Below, piece by piece: positions 27,121-36,400 of a DNA stretch of 64,000 bases. Under the pieces are notes generated by a model. The model worked only from the letters and a program-made list of their open reading frames with translations, was not told the DNA's origin and made no database searches. Position 1 is the stretch's first letter; the number at the start of each line of letters is the position of its first letter. The translations under genes and the position numbers were made by a program. The stretch is from Chlorogloeopsis sp. ULAP01 (GTDB lineage: Bacteria; Cyanobacteriota; Cyanobacteriia; Cyanobacteriales; Nostocaceae), in the NCBI RefSeq assembly GCF_030381805.1, contig NZ_JAUDRH010000001.1:186001-250000 (forward strand), given 5' to 3'.

Positions 27121-27935
27121 TTTTTCGCTGTTAACTGATTACTTAAAGCAACCCATTGCGTGACACTGAGATCTTCAGCGCGAGCTTGGGGATTTATTTC
27201 TAATTGTTCCAGTAATTGAGTCAAGCGATCGCGTTCTACTAGTGATTGCAAATTATTTCGTAGCATTTTCCGCTTGGCTGCAAACCCCAATTTCACCAAA
27301 GTCTCTAATTTTTGCGGCTCCTGGGCAGTTGGTTCTATCTTGCGGGGTATTAGTCGCACCACTGCTGAATCTACTTTCGGCGGTGGGTAAAAAGCTCCTG
27401 CTGGCACTATGCTAATTAACTCACACTCTGCCAAATATTGTACCCGCACTGATAAAGCGCCAAAGGCTCTTGAACTTGGTTTTGCTACTAATCTTTCTGC
27501 TACTTCTTTTTGTATTAATAAAACGATTAATTCATAAGGTTCTGGATTAGGTTTAGCAATTGTACCCAAAAGTTTTTCGATTATCGGCCCAGTGATATTG
27601 TAAGGAATATTAGCAACAACTTTCTTAGGATTTTGGAAAGCTGAATTCCCTTCTAATAGAGATGGTAAATCTAACTCAAGAAAATCTCCTTGTAAAAGCA
27701 AAAAATTTTCTGCCTTTCTAAATTCTTTGACTAAGTGTTCGCACAAATTGCGGTCAATTTCTACTGCCACTAAAGATTCTACCAAAGGTAATAAACGACG
27801 AGTCAGAATCCCCGTACCTGGGCCGATTTCCAGAATGCGTTCACCCTCTTTTAATTCAGCGGCTCTTAAAATCTCAGTGAGAGCCTTTTCACTTTTGAGC
27901 CAATGTTGAGCAAAGACCCTGCGCGGTCGTATCAT
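27102..27935 (-). CDS. rsmA: 16S rRNA dimethyladenosine transferase
   Basis: 277 residues. Class I methyltransferase: SAM motif LEIGPGTGILTRRLL (residues 35-49), acidic EID at 59-61, and catalytic NIPYNITGPI (109-118, motif IV NIPY). The C-terminal domain has the rRNA-binding PPPKVDSAVVRL pattern. RsmA/KsgA dimethylates two adjacent adenosines in the 3' terminal hairpin of 16S rRNA during small-subunit maturation. The extreme C-terminus (LITDN) is encoded by the tandem heptamer array. First gene of the rsmA-ispE-DUF3082 group. Confidence 0.96.
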   Translation of the reverse strand: MIRPRRVFAQHWLKSEKALTEILRAAELKEGERILEIGPGTGILTRRLLPLVESLVAVEIDRNLCEHLVKEFRKAENFLLLQGDFLELDLPSLLEGNSAFQNPKKVVANIPYNITGPIIEKLLGTIAKPNPEPYELIVLLIQKEVAERLVAKPSSRAFGALSVRVQYLAECELISIVPAGAFYPPPKVDSAVVRLIPRKIEPTAQEPQKLETLVKLGFAAKRKMLRNNLQSLVERDRLTQLLEQLEINPQARAEDLSVTQWVALSNQLTAKKLITDN

Positions 27936-28234
27936 CTATGCCTGTCTCCCAGTATTGTTTTCATCTTTCTCCCAAAAATCCATTTCTTACTTTTTTCTTA
28001 CTTTTGTCTGCCCATTTTTAGCATATTTTGCCCATTTTCCTATTGACAGGATAAATTTTGCATGATATTGATTATGCTTGCTGTTTGGCTCGCAGAGCTA
28101 ATCCAGAAAATGGGACTGGCTCAGTTAAACTTTAAATATTGTCTATGAAAATAGGAATTAATTAAAAATTTAGACATTACATTTCAAGATTTACTTGGCA
28201 CAGCATTTCATGAATTCGTAGCAAATTCTCTATC

Positions 28235-28300
28235 AAAAACTCCGCGTTCCTCAGCGCTAACTCTGCGCCCCTCTGCGTTTAAAAACACTATGTTTTAATT
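28235..28300. repeat. Dispersed intergenic repeat
   Basis: A block with TCCGCGTTCCTCAGCG and CTCTGCGCCCCTCTGCGTTT, the reverse-oriented form of the GCAGAGG family noted at 13100-13136. It sits in the 1.2-kb gene-poor stretch between rsmA and the small gene at 29151; apart from the kinase relic that stretch shows no other gene. Confidence 0.5.
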
Positions 28301-28378
28301 ACAAAATCTTGTACCTGGTTAAACTTAAAGCCAAAGGACTCTTTAAAGATATTTATTGGAATTGTTGTTCCTATCTAG

Positions 28379-28780
28379 AATACAGTTGTTCACCGACAGA
28401 ACATTATTCATCGGGATATCAAGCCGCAAAATATTATACGCTGCCGTCAGGATGGGAAGATTATATTAATTGATTTTGGTGCAGTTAAGGAAATTAAAGG
28501 CTTGACTATGAACCAGGGTCAAGTAACTTCCACAGTTATGATTGGTACTCCTGGTTATATGCCTAATGAACAAGCTAATGGTAAGCCAAGATTATTTAGT
28601 GATGTATATGCCGTGGGGATGCTGGGTATTCAAGCCATACCATAACAGGAATACCACCCCAGCAACTACCAGAAGACCCAAAAACAGGCGAAGTAATTGG
28701 CGGAACTGGGCTAATGTGAGTGAACAGTATCAAGCAATTATGGGTAGTAATCCTTCCCTTTTTAAAGGCGAAAAACGACC
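28379..28780 (+). pseudogene. Serine/threonine protein kinase remnant
   Basis: Starting at 28379 one frame encodes kinase subdomains VIb to IX: IIHRDIKPQNII, the metal-binding LIDFGAVKEI, the activation segment STVMIGTPGYMPNEQANGK and SDVYAVGM. It stops at a TAA near 28645. The sequence then continues in other frames with TGIPPQQLPEDPKTGE and WRNWANVSEQYQAIMG, the usual ending of cyanobacterial kinase domains, so at least two frameshifts are present. The N-terminal lobe with the Gly-rich loop and the catalytic Lys is missing. A decayed gene, not functional. Confidence 0.8.
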
Positions 28781-29150
28781 TGTAGAATTTTGCAAAAGCT
28801 TCGCTTTTGGCTGTATAAAATTAGTCAAAAATTTTATCTGCTCATACAAGATGTTATGTATAAGCGTGTTTTTTCATAACTCCTCACATTTTAAAGTTAA
28901 GTAAATATCCGATTAATATTGTTGATAAAAATACTAGTAGTTAGTCTTTTGCTCAATACCTTTGGTTTTTGTATAACAGTCTGATTGTTTAGTTTTTGAT
29001 AGTTTTGTTGCAGCTTACAAATAGAATGTTGCCTTATTCTAAAAACAAGGGCGTAGGGAGCATCTTGCTTAACTCAGGCGAGGTGTAAATGCATGGTACA
29101 AGCAAAAATCAAGCATAATTTATAACCTCAAAGGAACTGACTTGAGACAG

Positions 29151-29333
29151 ATGAAGCAACTTATTTATCAGTTAACCCCAACCGAATCTACAACACAACA
29201 AGTGCCAACACTCAAATCCAGATTGTTAGCAATTCTGATAGCCGGAGGAATGGAAGCAGTGAGAGCAACATTGAGTCACCCGCTTGTTGATATAGCTGTT
29301 GAGATGATGAAAAAGTTGTTGGAAATGAAATAA
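29151..29333 (+). CDS. Small protein of unknown function
   Basis: 60 residues from the ATG at 29151 (a TTG nine bases earlier is possible). It has a polar start (MKQLIYQLTPTESTTQQ), then an amphipathic or weakly hydrophobic stretch KSRLLAILIAGGMEAVRATL and a Lys/Met-rich end. AAAGGA upstream may be a ribosome-binding site. I recognise no family. It is an isolated gene in a repeat-rich region, so it may be spurious. Confidence 0.4.
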   Translation: MKQLIYQLTPTESTTQQVPTLKSRLLAILIAGGMEAVRATLSHPLVDIAVEMMKKLLEMK

Positions 29334-29701
29334 AATTGCTTCTTGTGGTTTAGTAATTTAGTAGCCGTCATCAACTGCGTACCCAGAACGGATGAAAAAC
29401 TTTCTTCCTTCTGCCTCCTGCCTTTAAGCAAAGAAGCGATCGCTCCAAAATATACAAATGTACTATAAATTACCAAGTCGGGTAGGGTGCGTTAGGCTAG
29501 CGTTAACGTACCCTAAACTTTATGTTTAATTATCAGACAGCTAGATTTAGCAATAGTCTGGGAGTGAATTACCCCTTCGCTTATGCTTAGTAAAGCGTCT
29601 CACAAATTTGGTAGTGAATTCTCTATAGAAAAACTCTGCAATGCGATTTTGGACTGAAATTCAATCTAAAATCTAAAATTCCTAACCCCTAGCCCCTATT
29701 T
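29334..29701. repeat. Intergenic region with dispersed repeats
   Basis: Contains a TTCTGCCTCCTGCC block (29408-29424) and a GTAGGGTGCGTTAGG block (29480-29497), related to the GTTAGG/TAGGGTG element at 52932-53010. No gene is seen. Since XisA/XisC-type elements carry the recombinase near one edge, an attachment site could lie here, but I found no clear direct repeat. Confidence 0.45.
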
Positions 29702-31171
29702 TCAACTCAGCAATTCACCCAATTGATGCTGAATTAATATCCTCTTTAAAGTCTCATTCTCTGCTTTTAAAGCCAGATTTTCTGCTTCTAATTCTCTAAT
29801 TCTTTCCTTCAGCGCTTCTTTAGTTGTACCTTGTCTGTGAATAACAACTTCTTTGTATATTTCTAAATTAGTATCTTCATTCATCCACCTTTGATAAGAT
29901 TTGGTATGCTCTTGTACTGTATGTCCCATATAATCTGCCATTGTCTTAATCGGGACTTGTAAACGATGACCGCGAATAGCATAAGCATGACGTAAATCAT
30001 AAGGTCTAAAACCTATACCACTGGTTCTAAACTTGATGTAAAGTTTCGCTGTTTTATTACTCAATTTTCCACCATTAAAAGGAAGTTTGATATTTTTCAA
30101 ATCAAATAATTCTACCCAATGAGGATATAGTGGTGGAATACCACAATTGCGTTCACCAGTCTTAGTACCTGCCGTTAAACTGGGATTAAGAGTAACTAAA
30201 TGAAAAGTATTAGTTGGGTTAGTAAAAGCTTCTAAATCTACAGCAAATAGTTCATGAGGTCTTAAACCATAAGTTGCTAACATTCCATATGCCCACTGCC
30301 ATTGTTTGGGTAAGGTAATATTCTCCTTACTAGCATATGGTGATAATGGTACTCCAATTTTGTTAAAACCTTGAATAATTTCGTCATCGCTAGGAATTTT
30401 CCGAATTGTAGGATTGGGTAGGGGAGTTGCGTAAGAATTAATAATTTTAATGCCATCAAATCCACAAAAATCACAAAACTTCTTGAGTTGCCAAGCCAAA
30501 TAAAATCGAGATGGTGTATTTGGCTTAGTTTTTTGCAGTGCAATTTCTAGGCTTTCTTGTGACAGGGGACAATCTTGTGGAAGCTTTTTTAAATGCCTAA
30601 TGTAATGGCTTTCCCAAGTCCGAATTCCTTGTCTGTTTTGTTCGTGAGTTTTCCAAAATTCCTGCTCGTATTCTTGAATTAATTCACTGATGAGTTTTAC
30701 ATTTTTCCCTTCATTTAGTGGTGCTAGTTTTTGTGCTTGCTTACCCAAAAGTTCTGGTGTCCACTTAAATTGTTTAGTAATTAACAATAAATCTAATTCT
30801 CGTGCTTTAGCGATCGCTGCTTTCACACCAATATCATTGGCAACAAAACCTAATGACAGAGTGTACTGTTTATGAGGGCTACCATTTTTACCTACATCAC
30901 CAGCTTTACAGGGAAAAGAGCCTTGCAAACCAATAGACTTAGCACTAGTAAGCTTCAGTTTTATTTTTACCCTATCTAAACTTAAAGCAGTGTTAGCTTG
31001 CCCAACAGTGTGCTTAATTCTCAAATACTCACGCTCCATCTTTACAAACTCATCTGTGGCGGCATATTTAGGTTTCCACTGCCTCCATTTCGATGGTTCC
31101 CATTTATCGATTGGAACACCATCCCATTCGGCTTTGCGAGGATCGTAGCTACTGGATTGGTTGCCAGACAT
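29702..31171 (-). CDS. Tyrosine recombinase of XisA/XisC type
   Basis: 489 residues, close to the size of the Anabaena excision recombinases XisA and XisC. Catalytic positions: Arg304 (YGLRPHELFAVDL), Lys337 (GTKTGER), Tyr391-x-x-Arg394 (FRPYDLRHAYAIRGH), His417 (MADYMGHT) and nucleophile Tyr426 (TKSYQRWM). The box II histidine of ordinary integrases is replaced by Tyr391, giving the R-Y-R-Y set described for XisA and XisC, which remove DNA elements from nifD and hupL during heterocyst differentiation. A C-terminal coiled coil (about 448-482, ELEAENLALKAENETLKR) follows. It may be the recombinase of a developmentally excised or otherwise mobile element that also carries the parA module. No att site was identified. 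Confidence 0.88.
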   Translation of the reverse strand: MSGNQSSSYDPRKAEWDGVPIDKWEPSKWRQWKPKYAATDEFVKMEREYLRIKHTVGQANTALSLDRVKIKLKLTSAKSIGLQGSFPCKAGDVGKNGSPHKQYTLSLGFVANDIGVKAAIAKARELDLLLITKQFKWTPELLGKQAQKLAPLNEGKNVKLISELIQEYEQEFWKTHEQNRQGIRTWESHYIRHLKKLPQDCPLSQESLEIALQKTKPNTPSRFYLAWQLKKFCDFCGFDGIKIINSYATPLPNPTIRKIPSDDEIIQGFNKIGVPLSPYASKENITLPKQWQWAYGMLATYGLRPHELFAVDLEAFTNPTNTFHLVTLNPSLTAGTKTGERNCGIPPLYPHWVELFDLKNIKLPFNGGKLSNKTAKLYIKFRTSGIGFRPYDLRHAYAIRGHRLQVPIKTMADYMGHTVQEHTKSYQRWMNEDTNLEIYKEVVIHRQGTTKEALKERIRELEAENLALKAENETLKRILIQHQLGELLS

Positions 31172-31361
31172 AGCAATTTTAATTATTTCTTAATTGAATG
31201 GTGTAGCCTCAACTGACTCTGATTTTAAAGTGTAAGTCCTATATTGGTTGTAAGGATGGGTAAAGCTCTTTCAAACTAGAGATTTTGCCAGCTTTCTAGC
31301 AAATTTATGCTGATTTGTTAATGACAAGAGCGAATTTCATAATACCAGGGGGCGAAAAATT

Positions 31362-32033
31362 ATGAACAAAATTATCAACACCAGCACAAAGTATATTTTC
31401 CCTATTATGCTAGTGGCAATATTTGCCAGTCTCAGTAGTTGTAATTCTAGTCCTAACTCTAGTAATGTTGACAGTCAAGCTGCCAACACTACAACATTAC
31501 CAACACCAAACAGTGAGACTCCTACAGCTGTTACACCATCTCCCATCCCTACAGCATCCATATCACCCACACCATCCCAAACCCCAACCACAGCTAATCT
31601 CAACACGCAATCGAGCAATAAGCCGCCCTTGCCTGAAGAAACCCCTACTCAAAACAAAACTTCTTCTCAGAGCGCTGCTGCCACTAAAAGGGTAGATGTG
31701 ACTTTATACACGAGTGATGCTCAATGCCAAGATCTGATTCCGCAAAAAATAGAAGTATCCGCAGCAGAACCTGTTACAGGTACAGTGGGTAAAATCTTAG
31801 AACAACGGGATAGTGCAGACTTTAGATTATCTGGATATGATGTTAACATCAGAAATGGTGTTGCCACAGTAGATTTACGAGTATCCTCCAAGTCCCAACG
31901 GCAGATAGCTTCTCTATCTAGTTGCGAGCAGTTTGCTCTGTTTGGTAGTCTCCGCAAAACTCTCACTAGTAATTCTCAATGGGGAATTAAAGAAGTTCGC
32001 TTTACTGAAAAAGGCGAGGAAATTGTGCTTTAA
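31362..32033 (+). CDS. GerMN-like domain lipoprotein
   Basis: 223 residues. A signal peptide ends in a lipobox, SLSSC with Cys27. Residues 30-105 are a low-complexity Pro/Ser/Thr linker. The C-terminal part (about 108-222) fits a GerMN domain: VDVTLYTSDAQCQDLIPQKI, NGVATVDLRVSS, a Cys pair and LTSNSQWGIKEVRFT. GerMN domains occur in spore germination GerM and in many non-spore formers as cell-surface proteins. In cyanobacteria the function is unknown. GGGGGCG before the ATG is the likely ribosome-binding site. Neighbours are accessory genes, but base composition looks ordinary. Confidence 0.75.
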   Translation: MNKIINTSTKYIFPIMLVAIFASLSSCNSSPNSSNVDSQAANTTTLPTPNSETPTAVTPSPIPTASISPTPSQTPTTANLNTQSSNKPPLPEETPTQNKTSSQSAAATKRVDVTLYTSDAQCQDLIPQKIEVSAAEPVTGTVGKILEQRDSADFRLSGYDVNIRNGVATVDLRVSSKSQRQIASLSSCEQFALFGSLRKTLTSNSQWGIKEVRFTEKGEEIVL

Positions 32034-32200
32034 GAAAAAGGCAGAAGGCAGAGAGAAGTTGGAGCGGAGGCTTCCTCCGATCCAAACTTCGGAGGGGCAG
32101 AAGGCAGAAGGGTTAAACATTTTCTATGTTCCTATTCCCCGTTTCCCGAACCCTGCTCCCTTGCCTCCACCCGTAACTTTAATTTTGCCTAACCTACTAA
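32034..32200. repeat. Dispersed repeats, including a 38-bp unit shared with 62267-62304
   Basis: GGCAGAAGGCAGA-type heptamer runs at 32040-32056 and 32095-32112 (compare 39478-39510 on the other strand), an imperfect hairpin around GGAGGCTTCCTCC, and a 38-bp unit at 32157-32194 containing CCCGTAACTTTAATTTTGCC that recurs at 62267-62304 with one mismatch. Confidence 0.75.
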
Positions 32201-32205
32201 CTTTC

Positions 32206-32472
32206 CTACTTGCCGCTCTGAGAATTGAGCCACTGCTCAAGCAACTCTATCAAGATGTCGCTCATTTGTCGCTCTTGAGAAGCTGCTGCTGCCTTAAGCT
32301 GACGATGCAATTGCTTGGGCAGATAAACAGTTGTACGGGTATAATCTGGATCGGTACTTTTAGTCGTGCGAGAACTATTTTCAGCGCTTGGCTGAGGCTG
32401 ATCCCTTTGTTGACGACTGCGGGCAGCATCAATTAACTCGTCGAAACGGCTACCTTTTTTCTTGCTACTCAT
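32206..32472 (-). CDS. Ribbon-helix-helix protein (plasmid partition or CopG type)
   Basis: 88 residues from the ATG at 32472. The N-terminal half is basic and polar (MSSKKKGSRFDELIDAARSR). Residues about 44-85 form a ribbon-helix-helix: the strand RTTVYLPKQL, helix HRQLKAAAASQ and helix MSDILIELLEQWL. Its start overlaps the parA stop (ATGA), so it is the second gene of a two-gene partition cassette. In such cassettes the RHH protein binds the centromere and represses the operon while ParA supplies ATP-driven movement. The likely DNA target is the repeated AT-rich region upstream of parA. Confidence 0.8.
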   Translation of the reverse strand: MSSKKKGSRFDELIDAARSRQQRDQPQPSAENSSRTTKSTDPDYTRTTVYLPKQLHRQLKAAAASQERQMSDILIELLEQWLNSQSGK

Positions 32473-33059
32473 GGTAATATCTCCTCTCCAACCTCGGCAT
32501 AACATCGCCATGCAATACGTGCGTAAGGATCTTTCACTGCATTGACTGGCACCCCTTCTAAAGCTGCCCGTTGAAATACAGCCAGTCGTCGAATTTTAGA
32601 CTTAAATACAGGCAGTTGTGCCCCTTCTAAGGCTGTTTTAGCATCTTCCCCAGCTTTGTTGGGATTGGGAGGAATAATAGTCAGCAAAATTCGATAATTT
32701 GTCTTCAGTTTCTGGAGCACATCAACCATTTGCAGCGTTGCAGCTAAAGCGATCGCATCAGGAGTTGTGGGTATAACAAGTAAGTCACACCCCTTAGCAA
32801 TGGTTTTTAACTCATCCGCATCAGGTCTAGCTGGGGTATCAATTACTATATGCTCGTACAATCTCGCTAAATTCACCCCCTGCTTTTCATCTGCCACCTT
32901 AAACGGTAATCTACCTCGATTTGACCAGTCTAAAGCACTGCGGTTTAAATCTCCGTCTACTAATAGGGTGTCAGCTTTACTTTGAAGATATGTAGCTAGG
33001 TGTAACGCAGTTGTAGACTTGCCCACCCCGCCTTTAAAAGCCGCTACTGTGATAATCAT
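32469..33059 (-). CDS. parA: ParA-family partition ATPase
   Basis: 196 residues from the ATG at 33059 (MIITVAAFKGGVGKST); an in-frame start at 33086 would add nine residues and is less likely. The deviant Walker A is KGGVGKST (about residues 9-16), followed by LLVDGDLNRSALDW and the Walker B region HIVIDTPARPD. The short form without an N-terminal HTH matches type Ib ParA/Soj-like plasmid partition ATPases, which pair with small RHH proteins. Its gene overlaps the RHH gene by 4 bp. On a chromosome this module suggests an integrated plasmid or element; the window could also come from a plasmid, but the housekeeping genes around it argue against that. Confidence 0.9.
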   Translation of the reverse strand: MIITVAAFKGGVGKSTTALHLATYLQSKADTLLVDGDLNRSALDWSNRGRLPFKVADEKQGVNLARLYEHIVIDTPARPDADELKTIAKGCDLLVIPTTPDAIALAATLQMVDVLQKLKTNYRILLTIIPPNPNKAGEDAKTALEGAQLPVFKSKIRRLAVFQRAALEGVPVNAVKDPYARIAWRCYAEVGEEILP

Positions 33060-33104
33060 TTTTCGTAATAGCAAATCTAATGCCAAGATTCTACTGCAAG
33101 TGTA

Positions 33105-33250
33105 TAGATGTTTAAATGCTTAGACATATTTCATATGTTTAAACATCTAAATGTTTTAATTAATAAACCACTAAAGCAACTAGTAGTATTAGTAGTATTC
33201 AATTATTTAAACATTTAAAAATTTGAATGTTTAAAAATTCAGATGCTTAG
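33105..33250. promoter_or_regulatory. Iteron-like centromere/operator upstream of parA
   Basis: An AT-rich stretch 46 to 191 bp upstream of parA carries repeated ATGTTTAAA motifs in both orientations: ATGTTTAAATG (33108), the perfect 12-mer ATGTTTAAACAT (33135-33146), ATTTAAACATTTAAA (33205) and GAATGTTTAAAAATTC (33225), plus two copies of ATGCTTAG (33116 and 33243). Clustered short palindromic repeats beside a ParA-RHH pair are the usual layout of a parC site and operator. Binding is inferred. The remaining bases to 33452 are AT-rich and empty. Confidence 0.65.
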
Positions 33251-33461
33251 TTTTACAAGCAAAAAAACTATATAGCTAAATACATATATAAAATGATAAG
33301 AATACATCTATTTACTTAAATAACCATTTTTGAATTAAATTTTTTTGAAATTTTTGATTAAGTACCCAAACAAAATTAAGCTGTTCGCCTAACCACATCT
33401 GGCAACTCGCGGTAAATCAAGCCACAATAGAGAGTCATGACTGCGTGGTGGGATGGGTGCC

Positions 33462-36400
33462 ATGAAACTAGAGAAAAGAACTACGCTGCATTTTCAGGAA
33501 GGAAGTTCTGACAAAGTTTATGAAGTAGATTTGTGCCAGGTAAGTGAAGGGCGTTATGTAGTAAATTTTCGCTATGGGCGTCGTGGGAGTAAATTAAAAG
33601 AAGGAACAAAAACTACTCAGGCAGTACCTTTACAAGAAGCGCAGCGAGTATTTAACAAGCTGGTAGAGGAGAAAACAAAAAAGGGATATCGTGATGTTGC
33701 CAACACAAAGGGTAGTGTAACGCCAGTCGATAAACCTGTTGAGGAGAAAACTGTTTTAGATGAGAATCCAAGAAAACAAGCAATTCTCAAGCGCCTTGCT
33801 AACAATCAACCCAGCACATGGAAATTAGAACGAGCGATTTGGCGGGCGGGAGAACTTAAAATTACTGAAGCCACACCTTTGCTATTAAAACTGATCGGCA
33901 CTGGTGAACCTTTAAGAGATTACTGCATTGCCTGGGCATTAGGTTGGTGTGGGGGTACAGGTGCCATTCCCGCACTCATCAAACTATATCAAAATGCTTC
34001 CAGTCCAGAATTTATAAGTCGTATTGCCTTTGAAGCACTCCTCAAGCTTTCAGATGCAGAAACAAAAGCTGCTTTGCAAGCAGAGATCATAGAGTTTTTG
34101 CCGCCAGAATTGCAAAGACTGGCGCGAAATGGTTCCACAGAAGGGTTTAAAGTAGAACTTCGCACCTATCTTGAACGCAGCAACTACAAAGGTTTTGCGG
34201 TTTTAGACAAAATTTATCAAATTGATAATCAGTATGTGCGCCCAGCACTAATTGATATTTTATGCAAAGCACCTTTCAAACCCAACTACTTCCAGCGCCT
34301 GCGTCACATTTTCAAGATGGCTGAATATCGCCATGATAGCGAAGTATTTGGTATTCTTGCCTATCGCTTGGAGACAGAGAGGGCAATGTTTAGCAGTGAA
34401 AGCTACACTGTGAGGCTTACAGATGGTAGACACCTAAGCAATAGTTGCTGGTGCTACGACCCTAACACAGGACGCTATGAATACGGAACCACCGATAGTC
34501 AAATTCAGGAAGAATTGAAGCGTTCTAAATCACAAATTGCATACAGTAGCAACACTCGTGAATATTTGCTCCGACGAGTGTGGCGTACCTTGAAACAATT
34601 AGGTGAAGAGGGAGATGCTGAGTATGTAAAAATGGCCGTGGGAATTCTGCTTCAGTATTCTGATGCGGATGCAGAAAAAGTTTGGAAGTCAACTTTCTAT
34701 CGCTGGGAACGTTCCAACTGGACTCGTGTTGAGTTTAAACGAAATTGGGATGCATATGCTGGTTATTTAACTTTTAACCATATCCTCTACGAAAACAGTC
34801 CCCGTTATGAGTTAAAGTACAATTCCAAAGCATGGCGGTGTCGAGAAGGTTATAAACCAGGCGATCCAGAACCACCAACACGAGAAGAGGCGTTTCCCGA
34901 ACTTTGGGAACAACATCCAGAAGCACTGCTGCAACTGCTATTAGAAAGCGATTGTCAACCCGTTCCTTGTTTTGCTGTCAAAGCCTTACGAGCGTGTCAC
35001 CGCTTTTGTGCTTCTATTAATATAGATGCGATTATTAAACTGGTTAACAAACCTTACGAAGTTACAGCGCAATTTGGTTTTGAACTAGCGCTACTTAACT
35101 ACAATCCCGCCTCACCAAACAAAGAATTAATTCTTGCTTTAATTAATTGTCTATCTGAACGTGCTCGTACTCAAGCTTGTCAATGGATAGAGCAACAACG
35201 CGAGTTCTTTTTAGAAGACAGCAACTTCATCACTGCTTTAGTTGTCAGCCAACAAAGCGATACTCGCAGCTTTGCACGCAGACTGTTGGGAGCGTCAATT
35301 TTAAGCGACAGCACATCTAAAATACTCATTGGGCGCATCATTGCCGAATTGATCGCATTTACACCAGAAGTCTCCCCAGAGTTAGCAAAAGAAATTTCCG
35401 AAACACTAGTGGTATGCTTTCCACTTCAGTTACGAAATTTAAGCTTGAGCGTAGTCAATGACCTTTTAGCACATCCCATCTTGGAAATTCAAGAATTAGG
35501 CGCTCGTATTCTCCTCAATCACGCAACAACTGCCGAAAACTTGCCACCACAGATAATCGAATCCCTTCTGGCATCATCTCACGAATCCTTGCGAGTTCTA
35601 GGTATCAGACTGTTTGGTCAATTGCCTGATGAGAAACTAATAGGAGAAGAGAGTGATTTGATTTTGGCAATGGCGGTGAATGCAGTTGAAGATATCCGCA
35701 ATGCCATCAAACCAATTATTTGTCGATTAGGAGCATCTTACCCAGCTTTTACCGTTCAGATAGCATCTGATTTGATTGAAATTCTGCTCACACCAGAAAA
35801 ACACGAAGGAGTTCACAGCTATTTGGTGCGTTTGCTACGAGAAGACTTGCAGGGATGGATGCCAAGCATCAACAAAGAAACTACTTTAAACTTACTCCAG
35901 GTACAATCCTCGGCTGTACAAGAATTAGGTGGTTTGTTGCTGGGTGCAAATTACCAAAATTGGCTGTCAGAATTTACTACTTACGAAATCGTTAAACTTG
36001 CCAGTCACGAAATTTTATCAGTGCGAGAAGCTGCACGGCAGATGTTTGGACAAATTTTAAATCGCTTGCGTACAGATCCACAAGAGATGTTAGTGGCAGT
36101 GCGGATGTTAGAGGCAAAGTGGGAAGATTCACGAGAATTTGCCTTTAAGATATTGACAACAGAGTTCAGCGATCGCGAATTCACCCCAGAAGTTTTAGTC
36201 AGTATTTGTGATAGCGTTCGAGAAGAAGCACGAAGACTTGGGCGTGATTTATTAACTCGTAACTTCCAAGCAGCAGATGGAGAAGAATATCTGTTGAAAT
36301 TTAGCGAACATCCATCAGCAGATATGCAGTTATTTACCACTAATTATTTAGAAAATTATGCTGTAGATAATCCAGAACGCTTGCGGGAGTTGACACCATT

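Noticed and set aside
29334..29701. Attachment site for the recombinase
   Set aside because: No pair of direct repeats resembling the known nifD or hupL element borders was found in the window.
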